Source: JANRKT01 sp033763355 (GTDB lineage: Bacteria; Bacteroidota; Bacteroidia; Chitinophagales; Chitinophagaceae). Taken from it: a stretch of 18,815 bases of DNA. The notes under the pieces were generated by a model that saw only the letters and a list, made by a program, of their open reading frames with translations, made no database searches and was not told where the DNA came from. A program made the position numbers and the translations under genes. Every line of letters begins with the position of its first letter. The stretch's first letter is position 1. This document shows, in pieces, positions 14,452-18,815 of the stretch. The DNA lies in assembly GCA_033763355.1 (NCBI GenBank), contig JANRKT010000084.1, forward strand, positions 1 through 18,815, read 5' to 3'.

Positions 14452-15801
14452 CTACCATACATTATAAGAAAGGTCAAGGTCTTTGGAAGTGATGTAAGTT
14501 ATTTTGGATTCAACCTTAATGCCGCGGTTGGTTTTGGGTGCATTTAAACTTAACGAAGCATAAGGCGCCAGGTCTTTAAAGTGAAGCGTTTCTGTTTTAA
14601 AAACTTTTTTATTTGACTGAACATAATTTACTTCTACCACAACCTGGTCAATTGCATAAGCAGACCCGTTGTTTATGGTCAGTTGCAGGTCGTCTATACC
14701 GCCAAACACACCTACTTTGTATTTGCTTGTATTGAGCGAAATAAGCTGGTCAATGTTCTTGCGGGTTTTTTCTTTTTCAGCTTCTGCGGGGTCAGATTCT
14801 TTTTCAGTCTTACTTGTGTTAAGCACTGCAGCATTGTGACCGGCCTGATCGTTTGTTTTTTCTTCTGAAAGGCCTGGTACTTCTTCAGTTTTATTTACCC
14901 TGGGTTTCTTTTCTTTGGGCGGAATGATTTCCTGCTGAACAGGAGTAATAATTTGCGCTGCAGAAAACTGGCTGCTTGTGTCGGTAAACTCATCTGCAGC
15001 GGCAGAAGAATTGTTGTTTTTCACTTCCTGCGAAACGGGAACATTCTGGCCTGCATTTTCAACTGCAGGTTTTTTTATGTTCATACCGATCAATACACCT
15101 AACGCAACAAGGGATAAAATAGCAATGCCCGCTGCAATGGTTTGTATAAACGGAGGCTTGCGCCGTGGAATAGTATTATAAACAGTTGCAGTTTCCTGCT
15201 TTTCGCTTTTTACTTCAACGGGTGTGGAAGTATTGTTCTTATAATGATTCTGAAAAACCTTTTCTTTTTCTGCTTCGGCCATATAAAGCTTGTGGGCTTC
15301 TTCAACCGGAGCCTGTTTTGTATTTTCCTTTTCCGTTGCTTCTGCTTTTTGAATAACAACGATTTTTTTCTGTTGCCCTTCCGGGAGTGAAACAGCTACA
15401 TAACGTGATAGCCTGACAGGTTCAGGCTTAATTTCTGTTTTCTCTTCCGGTTTTTTTATATCGTTTTGTTCATTTGTTTCTTTTGCAACAGAAGCAATAG
15501 ATATGATCTCTTCTTTTTTCTTTTCATGTTCTATTACTGCTGATTCTTCCTGTATTTTGCCATTACCGTTTACAGCATGGCTGCTTTCTGCAGAAGGGCG
15601 TTTATAAAAACGGTCGAAAGGCTGTTCTTCAACCAAAGGTGCAATGGCCTTGAATTCTTCCATCTCACCGGGATAACGCCATGCAGCGCTTTTTCCTTCC
15701 GCCCACACCAAGTCATAGGCTTTAAGGCCCATAGCAGCAAGTTCATCGTAGGTATAGGGCCCCGTTTGTTTATTATTCCTAAGTAAAAGGTAAGTCTTCA
15801 T
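14452..15801 (-). CDS. GYF_2-domain single-pass membrane protein
   Basis: A 449-residue protein of unknown function. Residues 1-50 form a GYF_2 (DUF4339) domain: YLLLRNNKQTGPYTYDELAAMGL with the GPYT core, then WAEGKSAAWRYPGE. Residues 60-215 are a long Lys/Glu-rich, probably disordered linker. A single hydrophobic helix follows at about 217-240 (IQTIAAGIAILSLVALGVLIG), preceded by basic residues RRK. Residues 250-350 are a second low-complexity linker rich in Glu, Lys, Ser and Thr. The last 100 residues form a beta-rich domain (LQLTINNGSAYAIDQVVVEVNYV, LHFKDLAPYASLSLNAP) that looks like an immunoglobulin-like fold. Basic residues before the helix suggest GYF_2 in the cytoplasm and the C-domain in the periplasm. 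GYF domains usually bind proline-rich peptides, so a link across the inner membrane is a guess. Divergent from gyrA. Confidence 0.8.
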   Translation of the reverse strand: MKTYLLLRNNKQTGPYTYDELAAMGLKAYDLVWAEGKSAAWRYPGEMEEFKAIAPLVEEQPFDRFYKRPSAESSHAVNGNGKIQEESAVIEHEKKKEEIISIASVAKETNEQNDIKKPEEKTEIKPEPVRLSRYVAVSLPEGQQKKIVVIQKAEATEKENTKQAPVEEAHKLYMAEAEKEKVFQNHYKNNTSTPVEVKSEKQETATVYNTIPRRKPPFIQTIAAGIAILSLVALGVLIGMNIKKPAVENAGQNVPVSQEVKNNNSSAAADEFTDTSSQFSAAQIITPVQQEIIPPKEKKPRVNKTEEVPGLSEEKTNDQAGHNAAVLNTSKTEKESDPAEAEKEKTRKNIDQLISLNTSKYKVGVFGGIDDLQLTINNGSAYAIDQVVVEVNYVQSNKKVFKTETLHFKDLAPYASLSLNAPKTNRGIKVESKITYITSKDLDLSYNVW

Positions 15802-15816
15802 AAAAACCGTCCGGTA

Positions 15817-15845
15817 TAAATTTACAACAATCTGTTATGTGCAAA
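15817..15845 (-). promoter_or_regulatory. Putative promoter of the GYF_2 gene
   Basis: On the minus strand TTTG (complement of 15842-15845) is followed after 17 bases by TAAATTTA (complement of 15817-15824), which differs from TAnnTTTG at one position. Its distance to the ATG at 15801 allows a leader of roughly ten bases. The spacing is a little short, so confidence is limited. Confidence 0.35.
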
Positions 15846-15918
15846 CTATTTGTTGCATAAAATTATTCCAAATCCATGCCTGCCGGTGTGAACATTTAGT
15901 TATAATAAAAGTGGTAAC

Positions 15919-15975
15919 GGGCTGTTTTAAGCACTTTGAAACCGGCGTGTTTTATGGCCGGTAAAAGCCCTTTTT
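15919..15975 (+). terminator. Terminator-like nested hairpin upstream of gyrA
   Basis: An inner stem ACCGGC/GCCGGT (15941-15946 with 15957-15962, loop of ten bases) is enclosed by GGGCTGTTTT (15919-15928) pairing with AAAAGCCC (15963-15970) through one bulged base. Five T follow at 15971-15975. The shape is that of an intrinsic terminator reading rightwards, yet no rightward gene precedes it. It could end a short RNA, act as a gyrA leader attenuator, or be a chance structure. Confidence 0.35.
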
Positions 15976-16047
15976 CAATTCACAAAAGTGGATAAAAAAC
16001 GGCTCCAAAAAAGCATTTCTTTATCAGGTTTTAAGGGGTAATTACGG

Positions 16048-16055
16048 TACATTTG
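16048..16055 (+). promoter_or_regulatory. gyrA promoter -7 box (TACATTTG)
   Basis: TACATTTG fits the Bacteroidota TAnnTTTG -7 consensus exactly. It lies 40 bases before the gyrA ATG, implying a 5' leader of about 35 bases. No clear TTTG -33 element is seen at the usual distance; the sequence there is T-rich (TTTCTTTATC at about 16016-16025). Confidence 0.5.
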
Positions 16056-16095
16056 CACACTCCCAAAACAAGAGCAGAAATTCGTAAAATCAGCT

Positions 16096-18651
16096 ATGGA
16101 TAACCCATTTCAGCCAGAAGAAACAAAGGACCAGAACCGCATTATCCCCGTCAATATAGAAGAGCAGATGAAGACGGCTTATATTGATTACTCCATGAGT
16201 GTAATTGTAGGCCGTGCCCTTCCTGATGTCCGCGATGGTTTAAAGCCCGTACACCGCCGAATCCTCTATGCCATGAATGGCCTCGGACTGGATTACAATA
16301 AGCCCACCCGTAAATGTGCCCGTATAGTAGGGGAGGTGCTGGGTAAATACCACCCCCATGGAGATACAGCTGTGTATGATGCCCTGGTGCGGATGGCGCA
16401 GGACTGGAACATGAGGTACCCCCTGATTGATAAACAGGGAAACTTCGGTAACCAGGATGGCGACGGCCCCGCAGCAATGCGATATACAGAAGCAAGGCTT
16501 TTCAGGATATCCGCTTATTTAATGGAAGATCTTGAAAAAGAAACGGTGGACTTTCAGCTCAACTTTGATGATTCACTGGAAGAACCAACTGTTCTCCCCT
16601 CAAGGGTACCACAGTTACTTATTAATGGCAGCAGTGGCATTGCAGTAGGTATGGCCACCAATATGATGCCGCATAACCTTGCTGAGTCAATTGACGGATG
16701 TATTGCTTATATAGACAACCGCAATATTGGTATTGAAGAACTGATGAAGTATGTAAAAGCCCCGGACTTTCCGACAGGCGGTATTATATATGGAATGGAA
16801 GGTGTGAAAGCGGCCATGTACACCGGCAGGGGCAAGGTAGTGTTGCGGGGAAAACTTACCGTTGATGCCAAGGCAAGCGGAAGGGAGCAAATCATCATCA
16901 CCGAAGTTCCTTACCAGGTAAGCAGGGATGCTTTAACGGCAAAGATCGGGCAACTGGTAAACGACAGGGTAATTGAAGGCATAGCACATGTAAACAATGA
17001 GTCAACCGAAAAAGAGGGCACACGTATAGTGGTTGACCTGAAAAGAGATGCAGTAGCGAATGTCATCATCAACCAGCTTTACAAATACACAGAGCTGCAA
17101 ACCTCTTACGGTATAAACAATGTGGCCCTCGTAAAAGGCCGGCCCAAAACACTTAACCTGAAAGACCTGATTGCCGAATTTGTGGAGTTTCGCCATGAAG
17201 TGGTTGTGAGGCGTGCCCAGTTTGAATTAAAAGAAGCCCGCAAGAAAGCCCATATTTTACAGGGATATTTAATAGCGCTTGATCATCTTGACGAAGTAAT
17301 TTCACTCATACGCAGTTCAGCTACACCCGAAATTGCAAAAGACAACCTGGTTAATGCCGGATGGGGCCTTGATGAAATACAGGCCAAGGCCATTCTCGAA
17401 CTCCGCCTGCAGCGCCTTACCGGCCTGGAAAGGGAAAAGATAAAGGAAGAGTTTGATGAGATCATGAAACAGATTGCCTACCTGGAAGATCTGCTGGGTG
17501 ATGAAGGGAAACGTTTTGACCTGATTAAAAAAGAATTGCTTGAAGTAAAGGAAAGATTTGGCGATGAACGGCAAACGGAGATCACATATCTTGACGATGA
17601 AGTAAAGTTTGTTGACCTCATCAAAGAAGAAGATGTTGTCATTACAGTGTCTCATCTTGGTTATGTTAAACGTACATCAGCCACAGATTACCGCAAACAA
17701 AACAGGGGGGGGCGTGGCTCCATTGGCGGAAGAACAAGGGAAGAAGACTGGATTGAACATTTATTTGTAGCTTCCACCCACCATACTTTATTATTCTTTA
17801 CTGAAAAAGGCCGGTGCTACTGGCTTAAAGTTTACGAGATACCGGAAGGGGATAAGCAAAGCAAAGGCAGGGCCATACAAAACCTGATACAGTTGCCGCC
17901 TGATGATAAAATACGCACAGTTCTTGATGTAAAAAACCTGGAAGATGAAGCATTTGTAAACAGCCATTACATCGTGTTGTGTACAAAGAAGGGCATCATC
18001 AAGAAAACAAATTTGGAAGAATTTAGCAGGCCACGTGCAACCGGCGTGATTGCAATTACCGTCGTGGAAGGGGACCAATTGCTGGAAGCAAAACTTACCG
18101 ACGGCAATTGTGAAATTATGATGGCGGTTAAAAGCGGCCGTGCCATCCGTTTTCCTGAAGAAAAAGTAAGGCCAACAGGCCGTGGAGCTATTGGGGTAGC
18201 AGGTATAGAAGCAGACAATGATGAGGATGCAGTGGTGGGGTTAATATGTGTAAACAAGGACGATAAAGACACCACAGTACTGGTGGTATCAGAAAAAGGC
18301 TTTGGTAAACGTACTGCAAAAGATGAATACCGCATTACCAACAGGGGCGGAAAAGGCGTAAAGACGATTAATGTTACTGAAAAAACCGGCAACCTGGTAG
18401 GCATACTTGAAGTAACTGAAAAAGAAGACCTGATGATTACCTGCAAATCCGGGGTAACCATACGCATGTCTGTAAACCAGATCAGCGAACAGGGCAGGGC
18501 CACCCAGGGTGTGAGGTTAATTAAGCTGGATGAAGACGACGCCATTGCAGCCATAACAAAACTGAGCGAATACAACGGTGAGGAAAAAGATGCACCGGCG
18601 GATTTAAACAATAACAGCCAGCAAAACCCTGAAGAAAGCCAGAATCAGTAA
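16096..18651 (+). CDS. gyrA: DNA gyrase subunit A
   Basis: An 851-residue type IIA topoisomerase subunit (E. coli GyrA is 875). The breakage-reunion domain has the catalytic tyrosine Tyr130 in AAMRYTEARL, the CAP/winged-helix part, and the quinolone region HPHGDTAVYDALVRMAQ, where Thr91 and Asp95 stand at E. coli Ser83 and Asp87. The tower and coiled-coil region runs to about residue 490. The C-terminal beta-pinwheel starts near residue 505, with the GyrA box at 535-541 reading Q-N-R-G-G-R-G (canonical second residue Arg or Lys). This box, with pinwheel repeats such as GRGAIGV and GGKGVKTI, marks GyrA rather than ParC. With GyrB it introduces negative supercoils using ATP. The acidic, Asn/Gln-rich tail ends at 18651. 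Start ATG 16096 gives the usual short N-terminal arm. Confidence 0.97.
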   Translation: MDNPFQPEETKDQNRIIPVNIEEQMKTAYIDYSMSVIVGRALPDVRDGLKPVHRRILYAMNGLGLDYNKPTRKCARIVGEVLGKYHPHGDTAVYDALVRMAQDWNMRYPLIDKQGNFGNQDGDGPAAMRYTEARLFRISAYLMEDLEKETVDFQLNFDDSLEEPTVLPSRVPQLLINGSSGIAVGMATNMMPHNLAESIDGCIAYIDNRNIGIEELMKYVKAPDFPTGGIIYGMEGVKAAMYTGRGKVVLRGKLTVDAKASGREQIIITEVPYQVSRDALTAKIGQLVNDRVIEGIAHVNNESTEKEGTRIVVDLKRDAVANVIINQLYKYTELQTSYGINNVALVKGRPKTLNLKDLIAEFVEFRHEVVVRRAQFELKEARKKAHILQGYLIALDHLDEVISLIRSSATPEIAKDNLVNAGWGLDEIQAKAILELRLQRLTGLEREKIKEEFDEIMKQIAYLEDLLGDEGKRFDLIKKELLEVKERFGDERQTEITYLDDEVKFVDLIKEEDVVITVSHLGYVKRTSATDYRKQNRGGRGSIGGRTREEDWIEHLFVASTHHTLLFFTEKGRCYWLKVYEIPEGDKQSKGRAIQNLIQLPPDDKIRTVLDVKNLEDEAFVNSHYIVLCTKKGIIKKTNLEEFSRPRATGVIAITVVEGDQLLEAKLTDGNCEIMMAVKSGRAIRFPEEKVRPTGRGAIGVAGIEADNDEDAVVGLICVNKDDKDTTVLVVSEKGFGKRTAKDEYRITNRGGKGVKTINVTEKTGNLVGILEVTEKEDLMITCKSGVTIRMSVNQISEQGRATQGVRLIKLDEDDAIAAITKLSEYNGEEKDAPADLNNNSQQNPEESQNQ

Positions 18652-18681
18652 TTTGCAATATCTAATCAAAATACAACTACA

Positions 18682-18815
18682 ATGAAGCAGTTTCTTTTCA
18701 TCGTTTTACTTGCCGTAAGTGGTACAGGCCTGGTAGCACAGGATATTAAAAAGATCAAGGAATTACTTGGTCAGAATGCGCTTGACAAAGCCAAAGAAAG
18801 CATTGACCAGTTTCT
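18682..18815 (+). CDS. Secreted protein, 5' part only (possibly TPR-type)
   Basis: An open frame of 44 codons running off the window, starting with ATG 30 bases after the gyrA stop codon. Residues 1-20 form a Sec signal peptide (MKQFLFIVLLAVSGTGLVAQ, cleavage probably after VA or AQ). The mature part begins DIKKIKELLGQNALDKAKESIDQF, an amphipathic helical pair resembling the opening of a tetratricopeptide repeat. Its closeness to gyrA suggests cotranscription. A TPR protein behind gyrA would fit what I recall of related genomes, but the family cannot be decided from this fragment. Confidence 0.65.
   Translation, partial: MKQFLFIVLLAVSGTGLVAQDIKKIKELLGQNALDKAKESIDQF

Noticed and set aside
16151..16495. 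A 114-codon antisense frame over the gyrase catalytic region
   Set aside because: It overlaps the most conserved part of gyrA entirely, and the translation shows no recognisable domain.
17967..18611. A 214-codon open frame antisense to the end of gyrA
   Set aside because: Its composition is Ser/Pro/Thr-rich in the way typical of an antisense shadow of a well-conserved gene; no family motif is visible and gyrA on the other strand is certain.
1..18815. CRISPR arrays, tRNA or rRNA genes, transposases or phage genes
   Set aside because: No evenly spaced direct repeats, tRNA-like cloverleaf or rRNA signature was noticed on reading, and every long frame is explained by a chromosomal-type gene. 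A dedicated tRNA or covariance search was not possible.

Overview
The window looks like a chromosomal segment of a member of the Bacteroidota, probably of the Chitinophagaceae type. The reasons are: an outer-membrane receptor with a carboxypeptidase-regulatory-like N-terminus and a large beta-barrel; SPII lipoproteins; a GYF_2-domain membrane protein; TAnnTTTG-type promoter boxes; almost no Shine-Dalgarno sequences; and several families of short intergenic palindromes that I recognise as typical of this phylum. This assignment is by eye; no database search was possible.

Layout. Bases 1-3084 (+): the end of a LutA-type (Fe-S) oxidoreductase, an EVE-domain protein, an alpha/beta-hydrolase lipoprotein and a DUF4349 lipoprotein. 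Bases 3204-9244 (+): five tightly packed genes: an ethanolamine-permease-like APC transporter, a glutamine-synthetase-like ligase, an iron-type alcohol dehydrogenase, a class I glutamine-amidotransferase-like gamma-glutamyl hydrolase, and an aldehyde dehydrogenase. Bases 9339-10031 (+): a sirtuin with no cysteine, overlapping tail to tail a saccharopine dehydrogenase (10021-11529, -). Then, on the minus strand, the beta-barrel receptor (11732-14224) and the GYF_2 membrane protein (14452-15801). Bases 16096-18651 (+): gyrA, followed by the first codons of a secreted protein running off the window.

The most interesting unit is the five-gene cluster. Taken in order it spells a complete route: import of an amino alcohol (best guess ethanolamine), ATP-dependent gamma-glutamylation, oxidation of the hydroxyl to an aldehyde, oxidation of the aldehyde to a carboxylate, and hydrolysis to glutamate plus an amino acid (glycine, if the substrate is ethanolamine). 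It resembles the E. coli Puu putrescine pathway, but an Fe-alcohol dehydrogenase stands in for the amine oxidase PuuB. It would be an alternative to the ethanolamine ammonia-lyase / microcompartment (Eut) route. The ligase has lost the residues with which true glutamine synthetases handle ammonium, which supports this reading.

The intergenic spaces hold four kinds of inverted repeat: an AAACCTGACAG-type element in two copies (974-1040, 9258-9320), a CCCCTCTCC/GGAGAGGGG hairpin inside the catabolic operon (5914-5934), a GCCACGAAG/CTTCGTGGC element (11613-11683), and an AATGTAAAATG/CATTTTACATT pair (442-532). No gene-free stretch exceeds 300 bases. The longest, 15802-16095, holds the putative divergent promoters of the GYF_2 gene and gyrA plus a terminator-like hairpin. 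I saw no rRNA, tRNA, CRISPR array, transposase or phage gene.
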